Source of the DNA: Desmodesmus armatus
Taxonomy: Eukaryota; Chlorophyta; Chlorophyceae; Sphaeropleales; Scenedesmaceae
DNA: 64,000 nucleotides
Assembly (NCBI GenBank): GCA_007449985.2
Contig: VIIQ02000574.1
Span: forward strand, 682,001 to 746,000
Direction of reading: 5' to 3'
The notes under the pieces are model-generated. The model worked only from the letters and a program-made list of their open reading frames with translations, made no database searches and was not told the origin of the DNA. The position numbers were made by a program, and so were the translations under genes. Shown here in pieces: positions 21,352-33,612 of the stretch (positions within the stretch are counted from its first letter, which is position 1; the number at the start of each line of letters is the position of its first letter).

Positions 21352-23828
21352 CTACTTTGCGCGCTTGTGGTGGCCTGGCCCGCCACCGCCTGGCTTCCTG
21401 CCCCTCTTCTGTGGTAGTCGCACTGCAGGCATGGCCTCCTCAGGCTGAGGTTGTGGCGGGCTGCAGCTGCCAGGCCTCTCCTCCTCATGCTTCAGCAGCA
21501 CCCATGCATCCTGCGTGATGTGGAGACACACAGCACAACAGACCAGTACTGTGGATTGTAGCAAGGGCATGCTGCATGGCAGTTGCTGACTGATTTTGTA
21601 GCTCCTCTCTGTAAACCAATTAGGAAGTCAAGAAAAGCATGGAGTGAGAGGCAAGACTGCTTATTGTGCTGCGTGGTGCTTGAGGGCTGCATTAGCTACC
21701 CAAAGCAACCAAGGCAGTCCATCAGCAGCTGACATTGGGGCCAACGCCCGGCAGCTGTTGCAGGGTATGCACAAACTTTGTACACGAGGCATGTATCACC
21801 CCACCTGCAGCTGCTCAGGTGTCTCAATCTGCAGCAGTCCCTCCAAGCTGTGGCTCCTCAGCCGCCTGTGAAGGTCCAGGATGAGCAGAACCGCCCTGCC
21901 ACTGCTGGCCACATGAGCCTGGGCCAGGCTGGCCGCCAAATCAGCAGCACTGCTGCCACCACTGCTGCCGCCGCCACTGCTGCCATTGCTGCTTCCTGGC
22001 TGAGGCTCAGGCAGTGCCCTTGGGGGCAGGACACATGCCCTGTAGTACTGGTGCTGCCCTGGGCAGTCAGCCTCACACACCTCTCGCTGGCAGCTGCTGC
22101 CGAGGTACTTCACTGCCATGCCCTGCCATCAGGGGCAGAAGTGCAGGTGAAGGGGTTGTGAGTTGTGATAACAACATCAGCGTGCATGCTTGCGTGTTCA
22201 TGGCCCGGCCATCTGGTGAGACCCTCCCTACATGCACACCAGTTGGGATCAGCCTGGAAACCGCGGATGCAACAATGCCAGGGCCTGGTGCAAAGATAGT
22301 GGCCTTGCTGTGTGCCGTCATCCCTGCCAGTCTGCTGTATGGCACCAACCAAGACCTTCAGTATGCAGTATACTTGCAGCAATTGCTGCAAGCATACTGG
22401 TCACCTTGTGCAGCGCCATGCCTATCACTAGACGGCAGCTGCTGCTCTCACCTCATAGAACCCTGCCGGCAGGGTGAGCAGTGTGTTGCGTGCCCCTGCC
22501 ACCTGCATCGCCTCCAGCAGCACAAACCCCACACGACACCCCAGCAGGCCACCATCACCCCTGCACCTCACTGCTGCAGCAGCAGGGTTCGCAAGACACA
22601 GTCCATTGTCAGCCAGCCACTGCAACTGCGGCCGCAGCCAGGGTGTGTGTGCAGGCACAGCCTGAGAGGGGGCCTCCTCAGCCTGTGGCTGCTGCTGTGC
22701 AGGAGGGGGGTCACAAGGTGCAGCAGCTGCTCCTGCAGGTGGGGGTGCTGTGGGGATGGATGCTGTGCTGCCTGCTGGGTTGGCTGGCTGTGGCAGGCCT
22801 GTGCTGTGTGCTGGCCCTGTACCACGGGCTAGCAGCCGTGTGATGAGGTCACCAGTGCTAGCACTGGTGGGTGCAGGCTGCAGGGTGTGCTGGCTGGGCT
22901 GCAGCAGCTCCTGGGCTGGGTGCTGCTGCTGCTGCTGGGTGAGGATCTGAATGGTCGGTGCTGAGGCAGCAGCATGCTGAGTGAGAAGCCTGGCCAGCAG
23001 CTGCTGCAGCAGGGGGTCAGCCAGGGCCAGGCTGCTGCTCTGGAGTGCTGCTGCCGATGATGCTGCGACGGCCTCAGTGTGCTGCGTCTGCAGCACCTGC
23101 GCATGCTGCGGCTGGTGGTGCTGCTGCTGCTGGTTTTGTGTGGTGGGGTCTTGCAGTGGCTGTGCATTGGCAGTGGCTGTAGCCTGCTGTGTCTGTGTGG
23201 CCTGCTGAGGCTGCTGGGAGGGGCCAGCCTGCTGCTGCTGTTGCTGGGAGCGGGCCTTGGAGTGGTGATCCTGATGGCTGGCTGTGGGTGCTGCTGGTGG
23301 CGGCTGGTCGGCAGCTGCATCCACTGCATCATCACCTGACGGAGGTGAGGGTGTGTCCTCAGGTGGTGTGTCCTGGTCTGATGGCTCGCTGGGTGGCCCT
23401 GCAGCTGCAGCTGCGTTGAAGCTTGCTGCTGGTCCTAGCGCCAGAAAGCGCAACCCCTGCGGATTGGCCCCTTGCATGCCCAGCACGCTGCACACCTCTG
23501 CTGCTGTGAATGGCAGTTTTGGGTCATCGCTCGGGTGCTGCTGCTGGCCGCTGGTTGGCTCTGGTAGTTTGCTTGCAGCACTGCTGCAGGCAGTGCTGCT
23601 GCTGCTGCTGAATGGGTTGATGAGCTTTTGGCCTTTGACTGCTGCTAGCAGCTCAGCCCTGTTGAACTTGCCTGCTGCAAACCCATGCAGCTGCAGGAGC
23701 TGTCTCAGGTCTGCTATTTTGTAGTAGCACTCCTCTATGGGGGTCACAGACTGCACAACCTGGCCATGCTTGGTGAGTGCCTGATGTAGCTGTATGTAGG
23801 ACTCCAAGGTGAGGCTATTGACGGCCAT
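21352..23828 (-). CDS. unrecognised 621-residue protein: folded ends, Gln/Ala-rich middle, basic tail
   Basis: Exons: 23828-22452, 22253-22232 (22 nt), 22112-21805, 21510-21352; all phases match. The N-terminal 70 residues look ordered (MAVNSLTLESYIQLHQALTK...AELLAAVKGQKLINPF). Residues about 150-380 are Gln, Ala, Pro and Ser. Then comes a second ordered domain: TPWLRPQLQWLADNGLCL, GCRVGFVLLEAMQVAGARNT, LPAGFYEADPNWCALKYLG, a Cys-bearing stretch (SSCQREVCEADCPGQ), AVLLILDLHRRLRSH, and IETPEQLQDAWVLLKHEEE. The tail KRGRKPGGGGPGHHKRAK looks like a nuclear localisation signal. I do not recognise the family. The tiny second exon joins two halves of a smooth segment but needs cDNA support. The gene is divergent from PCH2. 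Confidence 0.78.
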
Positions 23829-24344
23829 CTGGCACTAGCCACAGTGATACTGATCCGTTCTAGAGGACTGTGTGATGAAGCACCCTCCAGGGTGTTTTTG
23901 GGACAGGTGTACTGAACAGAGGCCACCTGCTGCCGATTGCAGTAGTCCAACCAAGCGATGACCTAGATTCTGACTTTATGAGTGGACAAAACTATGCGTG
24001 TCGGTTGAGATTTATGAGATTTCAAAATTCAAACCAGATCACCAACTGCCAGAAACTGTCACCTACTACTCCTACCTCGCTCGCCCTTTTCAATGCGCCA
24101 ATCCGTCAGTGTCATTCATGCAGTGTGTATTGCCTCTCCACCACCACCTCTTGTCCACTCTGAACACACTGCAGCAGCTGGTGCCGGTTTGCTTCTGTTT
24201 GTGTGCTGCAACATCAGCTCCTGCTTGCTTGCCCTATCTCCAAACTGATTCACAGTGATTCGCAAGGTCACCTCGCTGCTGCCAGGCATGGTCTGGGGCA
24301 GCAACAGTCACAGTGCTGCGAACGGAGCGCCAGCAGACACCAGC
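23829..24344. promoter_or_regulatory. 516-bp divergent promoter region, orphan gene/PCH2
   Basis: Spacer between two head-to-head start codons. No coding segment and no clear TATA box seen. It is less CAG-rich than its surroundings. Confidence 0.45.
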
Positions 24345-27300
24345 ATGAACAACGGGGAGCCAGAACTAGATGTACATGACTTGCATGGTACGTGTCATGC
24401 AGCCTAATCTGTCTCATCCTCCTTACATCATTGAGCTGACATGCCATCTACCTGCTACGCATACGCACAGTGGAAGTGTGTTTGAAGAGCAACAGCAACG
24501 CCAATCCAGCTGAGATCAAGGCCCTGGTGGAGAGGTACGTGCACAAGCTGCAATCAGCAGCATTTCAGCAGGCGGCTAGCCAGCTCTGCCTCATGCCATC
24601 CACAACCCATACATGCCCTGATCATACATCATACATGTGTGCCTTTGTGCCTGCAGGTGCATGGGCCCGATCAGTGTGAAGCTGACAGGGGACCTGTTTG
24701 CATCAGTCTGCCAGGATGAGCCCATGCTGAGGGCACACGTGGCAACCATACGCTTGGCAGATGTTGGTGAGAAACATTGCCCCTGTTTAAGCTGGCAATG
24801 GATGAACCACCTCCAGCCATGGCAGGGGTAGTTTGCGGTTTGCAAACACCAGTCTAACGTCTGCAGCACTGCGCCCGCATGCCTATGTGTGGTGTGGCAG
24901 CCAGCAGCACAATACTGCAGGTCACCTCCCTTGGACTCACCAGCCGTGTGTACATGTAGTGCTGTGGCGTACCAGCAATCTGCAGTCTGGCTGTGTGATC
25001 ACATGCTGTCTGTGACTCATTTCCTGCTGCAGACCCTGAGCTGCTAGCCATGACGAATGTGTTGCACTACTACCAGAAGCGCCTGCACGTGTACGTGTAC
25101 CAGGTCAGTTAGTGGTACAGCGCTTACAACAGCAGACACCTCACGGCCAAGGCCCCAACCTGCATCAGCAGGCTGCTGGTCACGAACCAGCATCCTTCTC
25201 AGACCAACCATAAGCATCAGCTCCCGATGGCGAAGGAATCAGTAGACTGACTGCGCCACGCCTGCGCTCATGCTGGACTCAGCTGAGGCCCAGACACACA
25301 TGTTGCATTTGCAGCCATGAAGCCCATCCGCGTGTTCTCAACAGCCACTCACTGAGTGAACTGGGATAGCCACTCAAGAGAGTCCCAAGCTGTGGCTGCT
25401 ACCATGCTGTCTGGTATCCTGCAGCTGAATGAGGATGCTGGTGAGGAGGAGGACGAGGGAGAGGACGGTGTGGTGTCCTACAGGGAGTGGCAGCTACCGG
25501 CAGCCGACTTTGAGGGCAGCTGGGATGCGCTGTGGTATGAGAGCGGCATCAAGAAGCGCCTGATGCAGTATGCCAGCAGTGCGCTGCTGTTCTCTGACCT
25601 GGGCGTCAACAACCAGCTCATCAGCTGGAACAGGTGAGAGGAACAGCAGCAGCGGCATGCACCTGGCAGCAGATGGTAAGGAAGAGCCAGCCGGTGAGGG
25701 CATGCCCCATGGTTATCCAGGACCAAAAAACAACAAATCAAGCAAGTGGAAGTGCAGAGTGGACCTGTCTGTGCTGGTATCATCCTGTGCTGCAAGCAAC
25801 CGAGCAGGCTCATGGGTGTGCAGGAGGAGGTGTTGACCTTTCAATTACAGCTTTGCAGTCTCCCCCGCTGCAGCACCTGCACTTGTGCGTGCCTCGCATC
25901 AGCTCAAGTGGGCCTTGTCTTGTCACACAAGGATCGCATCTCATTTCTGTGCGTGCTGCAGGGTGGTTCTGCTGCACGGCCCTCCAGGCACAGGGAAGAC
26001 ATCGCTGTGCAAGGCCCTGGCACACAAGCTGTCCATCAGGCTGTCACACAGGTGTGTGCACGCGGCACAGCAGTAGCAACGACAGCATCCTCTGCAGTGC
26101 CTTGAGCCCAGCAGCACCCTGCAGAACAGAGTCGCCACACACACCTAGGACCAGGGGCCATCTTCACACAGGCACGACCAAGACAATACCACGTGCGTGT
26201 TGTGAGAGATGCCGCCACTCCACCCCACTCCACGCCAGTAGCAGAGTGGCATGACAACTGGTTGTGTGCGCGCGGCTGCTGCTGTTGTTGTTTTGTCAGG
26301 TACACCTGCAGCCAGCTGGTTGAGGTGAATGCACACAGCCTGTTCAGCAAGTGGTTCAGTGAGAGCGGCAAGCTGGTCAGCAAGCTGTTTGCAGCCATCA
26401 CAGAGCTGGTGGAGGAGCCGCAGTCGCTGGTGTTTGTGCTCATTGACGAGGTGGAAAGCCTCACCGCAGCACGCAAGGTGAATGGCCTGGCCCAAGTGGG
26501 CACAACCTTGCTAGCTGACGGGCTGGCCCAGCCTAGTAGGCAGCTGGGCTATTGCACAGGCAGCCTTACAGTGCCGTGGCAGCTACATAATCTCCAAGAT
26601 TGCCCAGGCATAAGTCTGCGCATGGATTCCATATTGACGCACGCTTTGGCTGCACACCAAGTAAATGAAGTGTCATGCTGAGTTGGGTGGTGTCTGTTTG
26701 TCTGCAGGCTGCTGCTGGTGGTGGTGAGCCGTCTGATGCCATCCGTGCTGTGAACGCCCTGCTGACTCAGCTGGACCAGCTGCGGCGCTTCCCCAACGTG
26801 ATGGTGCTCACTACCTCAAACATCACAGAGGCCATAGACGTGGCCTTTGTGGACAGGGCAGACATCAAGGTGCGGGAGTCAATACAGTACAGCACAATGA
26901 TCGAGGGCCAGGGTCCCACCTCGGCACTAGCCAATACAACTCAGACCCAACGGGCGTCTGAGTTGTGTTGACAGTGAGCGTGCGTCATGCACTACAGTGG
27001 GGTCATTCCCATAAGAACTGCACCAGTAGTGTGTGGGCGGGTGCCGGGCCGGAGCAGCTTGGCCTTGAGTTGAGCTTGTTCCCAAGGCTTCTCCTTCCAG
27101 CAGCTGGTGCATGTGACATGTCATTCAAGATTAGCAACAGTGCTGTGCGATGCCCTGTGGTTGCTTGCAGGCCTACCTAGGCCCACCTTCAGCAGCAGCT
27201 CGCTATGAGATCCTGCGGTCAGGGGTGCTGGAGCTGGCACGTGCAGGCTTGATAACAGGTGGGCCAAGCTGGCTGGCTATCTAGCTAGATTACACAACTA

Positions 27301-27770
27301 CAGCCTGGTAGAGCACCAGCACTGGTGCGCCCTGTTCACCACACAGAAAGCCGGCTCCCTTACTTGGTCTCAGGTTTTGCAGTTCATGTATCTTGTTGTA
27401 TCATGTTGCTGCAGACCTGAAGTCGCCGCAGCAGCTGATGCCCTTCAAGGCTTTGGAGCTGCTGCCAGCAGCCAGCCGCCTCCCACAGCAGCAGTCTACA
27501 CTGGCAGCAACAGGCAGCATTGCAGCAGCAGCAGCACCTGGCAGCAGCGATGCAGAGGACCAAGCAGCAGAGCGGTTCAGCTTGGGCCTGTGGCATGTAG
27601 TAGCAGCATGTGATGGCTTCAGCGGCAGGTCGCTGCGCAAGCTGCCGTTCCTTGCACATGCCACATCAGACAGCTTGCCGTTTCCTTGTAGCTGTTTAGA
27701 GTTCCTGGAGGCGATGAGGGCAGCAGCAGAGCGGGAAAAGGCAGAGCGGAGCGAACTGGCGCATGGGTGA
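24345..27770 (+). CDS. PCH2: PCH2/TRIP13-type AAA+ ATPase (pachytene checkpoint protein 2), complete, 10 exons
   Basis: PCH2/TRIP13 remodels HORMA-domain proteins in meiotic chromosome axes and the spindle checkpoint. Exons: 24345-24387, 24471-24534, 24657-24766, 25033-25103, 25425-25633, 25962-26051, 26300-26477, 26708-26869, 27171-27258, 27415-27770. All are in phase and give 456 residues (human TRIP13 has 432). Walker A GPPGTGKT is at residues 172-179, Walker B LVFVLIDE ends at D245-E246, and the sensor-1 Asn is N292 in [36 protein letters not shown] and [13 protein letters not shown] are diagnostic. The N-terminal substrate-binding region is present ([20 protein letters not shown]). A Gln/Ala-rich insert sits ahead of sensor 2. 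All catalytic elements are intact. Confidence 0.97.
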
Positions 27771-28145
27771 TGCAGTGTGTTGCTTTGAGCCTTTTGGTGT
27801 GTTGTGGGGGGTACCGGAGCGCGGAGTACTTGTGTTTCTGAACCTGACTGCCAAATGGCAGGTGCAGCTGTCATGCATGACATATATTTTCAAGGAAGTT
27901 CTTCAACAACTCAGCACCCAAGTGCAAGAGACAGGCGATGATCATGGCGCATTGGCACGTTTATTGGAGGAACTACTGCTGTCTGAGTAGTGTGTGCACC
28001 CGTCTGCTTGTGTCGTGAGTCATCTCTGACCTGGGATCACCAAGTCGTTTGCCAATCCGCTTGTGCGACAGGGTCATTCTGTGTCGGGCATCTTTCTGTA
28101 GAAATCAACGGTGTTCACCCAACCCAGCAGTCTCGGCTGGGTCAG
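27771..28145. other. spacer between PCH2 and fumarylacetoacetase
   Basis: 375 bases. It contains a short open frame ending at 27990 with a helical, Leu-rich tail (LARLLEELLLSE) that could be an alternative PCH2 terminal exon. Otherwise it should hold the PCH2 3' UTR and the FAH promoter. No TATA box seen. Confidence 0.4.
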
Positions 28146-31100
28146 ATGGAGTCGTTCATAGACATCCCTGCTGGCAGTGACTTCCCCCTCAACAACCTGC
28201 CTTATGGCGCCTACACACGACCTGGCAGCAGCAAGCCCAACTTGTGTGTCGCATTGGGTGACCACGTAGTGGACCTGGGCCAGATGCAGCAAGCGGGGTG
28301 CTTCTCAGGACCCATACTCAGCCAGCAGGGTGTCTTCAGCCAGGTCAGTTGGGGTCCCGTAGCTGAAGTTGTGACTTTTTGCTGCCCACAACGCTCTGCT
28401 GGTGGTAGTTCAGCCTCCACTGTGAACTCGAATGGTGTCCAAGCCATGTGGTTGACCAGTGTGTGCGAGCACTTGGTAGGCCAACACCCGGAGGAAGTGA
28501 GCATCGCCAGACTGCCATCCCTGCCATCTCCCAAGCATGCGACAACGAGTCAGTCCACTGTGACTGTGTGCGTGCAGGACACCTTGAATGCCTTCATGTC
28601 CCTTGGCAGGGCTGCTTGGCAGGAGGCCCGGCAGACACTCACTCGCCTACTCAGCAAGGACGAGGGCAGGCTGAGGGACGTTGCAGCGCTGAGGAAAGCA
28701 GCAATCATCCCACAGGTCTGCTGCCACTCGAGCACACTCTGGCTGAACACTTTCCCTGGCTGAAAACACACCAGCAGTGCATCGTGTAGTCATGCCATCT
28801 GACATTCACATAGCCAGTCATGTGCAGCCGCGCACCATCTGACGGGGTGCTGGGTGTGGAGCGTTGCAGCTGAAGAAATGTTTTATAGGGCTGTCGCAGC
28901 AAAACAACTGTAGTCACAGCATGTGTCTGGTATATGTTGCAGTCTGAGGTGGTTATGGAGGTTCCTGCCCGGATAGGTGACTACACAGACTTCTACACCT
29001 CCAAGCACCATGCCTTCAACTGTGGCAGCATGTTCAGGGACCCAGCAGCAGCACTGGCACCCAACTGGTGAGCTGAACTCGTCACAATGATGGCAGCAAA
29101 CCCTGTCACAATGATGGCAGCACCCCCCCCCCCCAAAACGTTTATGAGGATGGTATTGGTGTGACTGACGAAACCTTTATGTGTGCCTGGGCATATGCAT
29201 AGTCCTCGGGCTCTGCTCACATGTGCAAAGGGCCCAGATTATGGTGAGGGCCGTGCAGCCTGATGTATTGAACTGTGTGAGCAGCAGGCAGTCAGTGTTG
29301 TGCTGACGGTGCTGTTGTGTTGTGCAGGGTGCATCTGCCTGTGGGCTACCACGGGCGTGCCTCATCTATCGTGCCCTCAGGGCGTGGTGTGCGCAGGCCT
29401 TGGTGAGACAGGCTGCCTGGTTCCCTCAGTCCAGCCCCACCAAGGGGCTGCAGCTGCACAATGCCACTGCGCTTCAGAGACACGAGCACCTGCATGACAC
29501 ACAGAGAGAGCTTTATGGCGGCAGCAGCTGTTGTTGCACCCAAAGGCTGGCAAGATGCAAGGCACCTTGAAGGGCTCAACTCCCACGCGGACTGTGCTAG
29601 TGTCTGTACACCCCTGTTCAACCGGGGCAGGATGTGAAGGGTATGTTTGCACCTGTTGATTTGTTGACAGACCCCTGCTTGCCTGATTCTGCAGGGGTCA
29701 GATGCTGCCAGCAGGTGCTGACAGCCCAATTGAGGGGCCCTGCAAAGCTGTGGACTTTGAGCTGGAAATGGTGCGTACGCAGTGGCAGCCACCAGCAGCA
29801 GCACTAAGTAGCGGCAGGCTCGTGTGGCTTGGTCGCACAGCAAAGCATTGCCAGCCCCAGGCTTGCTGGCAGCAGCCTGGGCACCCACCCAAGCAGGAGC
29901 TGCTTGAGCAGTGCGTTGCAGTGAGGCCGTTTCAGCAGGGCCAGCATCAGCAACGTCAACACAAGCCCATGGTTGAAGCTCATGGAGTGTCGTGAAGTTG
30001 TGCTCAGTTGCTGTTATGTGCTGTGCAGGCATGTGTGATGGGCACCGGCAATGAGCTGGGCACACCCCTGCGGCCTGATGCAGCCTCAGATGCTATCTTT
30101 GGCTTGGTGCTCATGAATGACTGGAGCGCACGAGACATCCAGAAATGGGAGATGGCTCCCCTGGGCCCCTTCAACGGCAAAAACTGGGTAAGCACACTTG
30201 CTTACTTGCACTGTGCTTGCTTTATCAAGCTTGTTCCGAACCCTGGGGGGTAAAGGGGCCTAATCAGCTGCATGCACCACTGCGTTGCACTTGCTTCTCC
30301 CCTCCCTCTGATGAGGCACCCTTGACGTCAAACAAACCTTGAGACGCCGCATCCTTAACATGTCTCCAGCACCTCCTGATGAACTCCTGTCCCCTTGCAC
30401 TCACCCAGCGACCCCCCCCCCCCCACCCCTCATCTCCCAACCGCACGCGCCACATGCCACCCAGGCCAGCCCTTGTACTCTGACCCTAAGCGCCAACTCT
30501 CTCATGTGCTTTTGCCTCTCATCCACCCACACTTCCAACCTTATTTCCCCCCCCCCCCCCCTTCCCCTTCCCTGCCCCACAGGCCACCCAGGTCAGTCCC
30601 TGGATCGTGACCCTGGACGCCCTGGAGCCGTTCAGGTGTGATGCTGTCAGCCAGGAGCCAGCAGTGCTGCCCTACCTGCAGGAGACACACAGGCACACCT
30701 GGGACGTGGCCCTCACAGCAGCAATCAAGCCAGCAGGCAGCGACACAGAGACCGTCGTCACACGCAGCAACCTGCAACACCTGTGAGTGCTGCAGAAGGG
30801 ATGGAGATGTTGTGTTTAGGGACATTGCTAATTACGGACATTGCAAGGAAGCTTCAGTTGTGAGACTGCTTACAGGTTCCTACTGGCTGAAGGCTGAGGA
30901 GGTGCACGGGCCTCAGGCATCGTGGTAAGACTCCATTGTGGTGGTTCTGCATGTGCATTACCAACTGCTGTATTATGCACTGGCGTGGCACTTGGCGTTG
31001 ATGGCTTAACCTGTATGGTGAAACTCAGCATGTATTCAGCGCAACCCCACCACCACCACCAAACCCCGCCCACCCAACAGGTACTGGACATTCCAGCAGA

Positions 31101-31390
31101 TGGTTGCCCACCACACAGCAGGTGGCTGCAACCTCAACCCTGGAGACCTGCTGGGGTCTGGCACTGTGTCAGGGCCTGAGGAGGGACAGCGGGGCTGCCT
31201 GCTGGAAATGACCTGGGCGGGCAAGCAGAAGGTGCAGCTGCAGTCGAGCGGTGGAGGAGTTGTGGAGCGTGTGTACTTGGAAGATGGGGATGAGGTGGTG
31301 TTTAGGGGCCGCTGTGAGGCAGCAGGCGTGCCTGGCATTGGCTTTGGGGAGTGCAGGGGCAAGTTGTTGCCTTGCGGATACAAGGCGTGA
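28146..31390 (+). CDS. FAH: fumarylacetoacetase (fumarylacetoacetate hydrolase), complete, 8 exons
   Basis: Last enzyme of tyrosine catabolism: hydrolyses fumarylacetoacetate to fumarate and acetoacetate. Exons: 28146-28343, 28578-28715, 28943-29067, 29328-29402, 29695-29770, 30029-30187, 30583-30782, 31081-31390; all in phase, 426 residues (human 419). Metal ligands match the family at a constant offset of two from human numbering: D128 in [13 protein letters not shown]201 and E203 in DFELEM, D235 in [13 protein letters not shown]. The catalytic histidine is H135. [23 protein letters not shown] and [19 protein letters not shown] are also characteristic. The acceptor of exon 7 follows a long C tract. 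No targeting peptide is evident. All active-site residues are present, so the enzyme should be functional. Confidence 0.97.
30547..30562 (+). repeat. C homopolymer ahead of FAH exon 7 acceptor
   Basis: About 16 C forming part of the polypyrimidine tract of the intron that ends at 30582. A second C run lies at about 30414-30424 in the same intron. Confidence 0.85.
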
Positions 31391-31828
31391 ATTGCATGTG
31401 TTTGACGTGTTCTGGCGACGTGTGATCGTCAGAATGATATTGAAACTCACACGTACATGTAGAATAAGACAATTAGGAGAACCGGCTGTCTTGCTGACAG
31501 GGACCAAACTGCAGGTCATGGGAAGTCCATCACGTGCACTCCAGGACCACGTTGGCAAGCTTGGCAGCAAAATTGTGTAGCTCAGTTGACTGCACATTTT
31601 GCAGGAAAAAACACGGAGAGAAATTGATTACAGGCCCAAAAGGCGTACCGTCACCACGGAAGGGCGCTTGCTTGTCGGGTGAAGGGCAACCTGGGCTATA
31701 AAAGGGGAGCCGTGTCGATCAGTTCTACCACCACCCTTCCATTACACCAGTCACTGCCTGATATACTAATTACGCTCTGATTGACATCTTTCAACTACTT
31801 CAACCGGTCAAAGGTTTCCGCTACAGCC
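31391..31828. other. spacer between FAH and the first paralogue gene
   Basis: 438 bases with the FAH 3' UTR at the left and a TATA-type promoter at 31697 at the right. No coding segment. Confidence 0.5.
31697..31703 (+). promoter_or_regulatory. TATA box of the first paralogue gene
   Basis: TATAAAA followed by GGGG, 126 bases upstream of the start codon at 31829. It is the clearest core-promoter element in the window; most other genes here show none. Confidence 0.65.
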
Positions 31829-33518
31829 ATGCTTGCTCGTGGACTCCTCAACAGCTCAACAGTAGCCCATGGAACTTGCAGACACAAGGTGAGCCTTTCT
31901 GCTGCAAGGTTGGATCGTGGCCTTACACGCGCACCAGGCTGTCCTTCTGACATGCTGTGTCACTGCAACTGCAGGCCGTCTGCAGGCCAGTGGCCGCACC
32001 GGCAGTGGCGATCAGCCCTCGCAGAGTTGGCAACGTTTCACGGTTGAGGACTGTCTGCTGCTTTGCAACCCACTATGCCACTGCCCTCCTTCCTGACAGC
32101 GACGTGCAGGAACTTGACGCGGGTTTCCCTGTGGGGCAGTATGACACTGGGATGGGCGAAAAACTTGTCATTGAGAACGGAGAGGACCGTACAAGACTTG
32201 TCACCAAACTTGTCATTGTGGACAAAATCACAGAAAACAAGAAGAAGCTGGCTACAGCTTTACGGGTGAGTGTACGTCTCAGCCACTGAGTGACACATTA
32301 CCTGTGGGTAATATGGCCAGCCAGCTGCATGCAGCTGCAGCGTCCAGTTGCAGTGGTACATGCAACATGTAGGGCGTGCCCAGTCGCCCATTGTTGAAGA
32401 TAGTGTCTTTACAGACGTAGCAGCAGTGCAAACCATGTACGGATTTTAGCACGTGTGTGCAGCTGCAGCAGTTGTTGTTTCACCATGCCTTGAAAGTGCC
32501 CCTGAGATGTACCGCACCGTACGTGTGACACATCGCATTCTTGCTGCAGGAATACGAGCAGAATGTTGGTTTTGGTGTGGGTGATGCCCAGCGCTGGGCA
32601 GCCCGCAAAGCTTTGATGCTGGCCATGGCCATGCAGGAGAGCAACCACATGGACGTGCGCCAGAGGGACGACACCAAAGATTGGGACGCTCCGGGTCGTC
32701 TGAGTAAGGCTGCAAACTGCTCCATCTTCAACCTGAGCGTGGTGAGTGAAGCAGGGCTGAAGCCCTCAGGGCCTGAACTAGATGTGACGCAGCAGTGCTT
32801 GTTTGGCAGGATTTGGGGACTGAGTAAATAGGGACTGGCACAGTCCACTAATGGCACAGTCCACTGGCCCAGTGGACTGTGACAGTCCACAGTACTGTAG
32901 ACTCAGCATGAGCCCAGGATGCTTGCACCCAGCAGTGCCTGTTGGCCCACAGCCCTGGCCGGGGCAAGAGCCTATAAAGTAGCTGGGACGCATTGCCAAT
33001 GGACTGAAAGCCGAGCTCGGTACCAAGGTGTCTGCTGATGTAGCAGATGCGTCAACACTTGCACTGTGGCGCATCATGACTGCTGACCTGGCACCCTGTG
33101 CTTGCCCTGCGTGCAGGACTTTGTTGAGAAGTCACGCTACTATCACAACCCTGGCAATTTCAACGAGTTTGTGCTCCTCACCACTGAGAAATTCGACTTT
33201 CTCAACAGGGATGAGGGTCTGCTGGAAGCTATTGGCATCCTGGAGTCTGCCTTTGCAAAATGGGGCCCCAGCGTTGAGAGCACCCTGGCCTTTGTGCGCC
33301 AGGGTGGCTCAGGCTTTGACCCTGATAAGGGTGGCAGCTGGAGGCAGCAACACCACTTTGAGGGGGTGGCTGGGCGCGATGTGTCAGAATCCAATGCGCT
33401 GATTTTCAACATAGTCCAGTACCTGCGATGCATCAAGAGGTCCGTGCGCTACATTGAGGAGCACCCAGAGGTGTGGAGCAATGCAGACCGCCCTGACATC
33501 ATCTTGAAGCACATATGA
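31829..33518 (+). CDS. uncharacterised protein with lysozyme-like helix signature, paralogue A, organelle-type presequence
   Basis: Exons: 31829-31888, 31975-32265, 32550-32741, 33117-33518; all in phase, 314 residues. The first 50 or so residues are Arg/Ala/Ser-rich without acidic residues and look like an organelle presequence. The conserved part reads KALMLAMAMQESNHMDVRQRDDTKD, split here as ALMLAMAMQES and MDVRQRDDTKD, then SIFNLSV, DFVEKSRYY, ILESAFAKWG, TLAFVRQGGSGFDPD and a C-terminal YLRCIKRSVRYIEEHPEVW...RPDIILKHI. The helix with its glutamate resembles the ...ES... helix of lysozymes and lytic transglycosylases, but this is inference from a short motif. From memory, similar uncharacterised proteins occur in fungi. 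Paralogue B lies 1.6 kb downstream with a conserved intron position after FNLSV. Confidence 0.85.
32855..32881. repeat. 27-base near-perfect palindrome in intron 3 of paralogue A
   Basis: Thirteen-base arms (CACAGTCCACTGG and its reverse complement) around a single central base. More CAGTCCAC copies flank it on both sides (32840-32893). Confidence 0.9.
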
Positions 33519-33612
33519 AGCAGGGATATCACATGGACCCATCAGGGATTACGACTATCACATGAAGCAGGCGTGTCAGATGAAGCAGAAGTATCACATG
33601 GACCCACGAGGG
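33513..33612 (+). repeat. short tandem duplications spanning the stop codon of paralogue A
   Basis: ATGAAGCAG occurs three times and TATCACATGGACCCA twice within 100 bases, starting in the last codons of the gene and running into its 3' UTR. It looks like recent slippage or local duplication. Confidence 0.75.
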
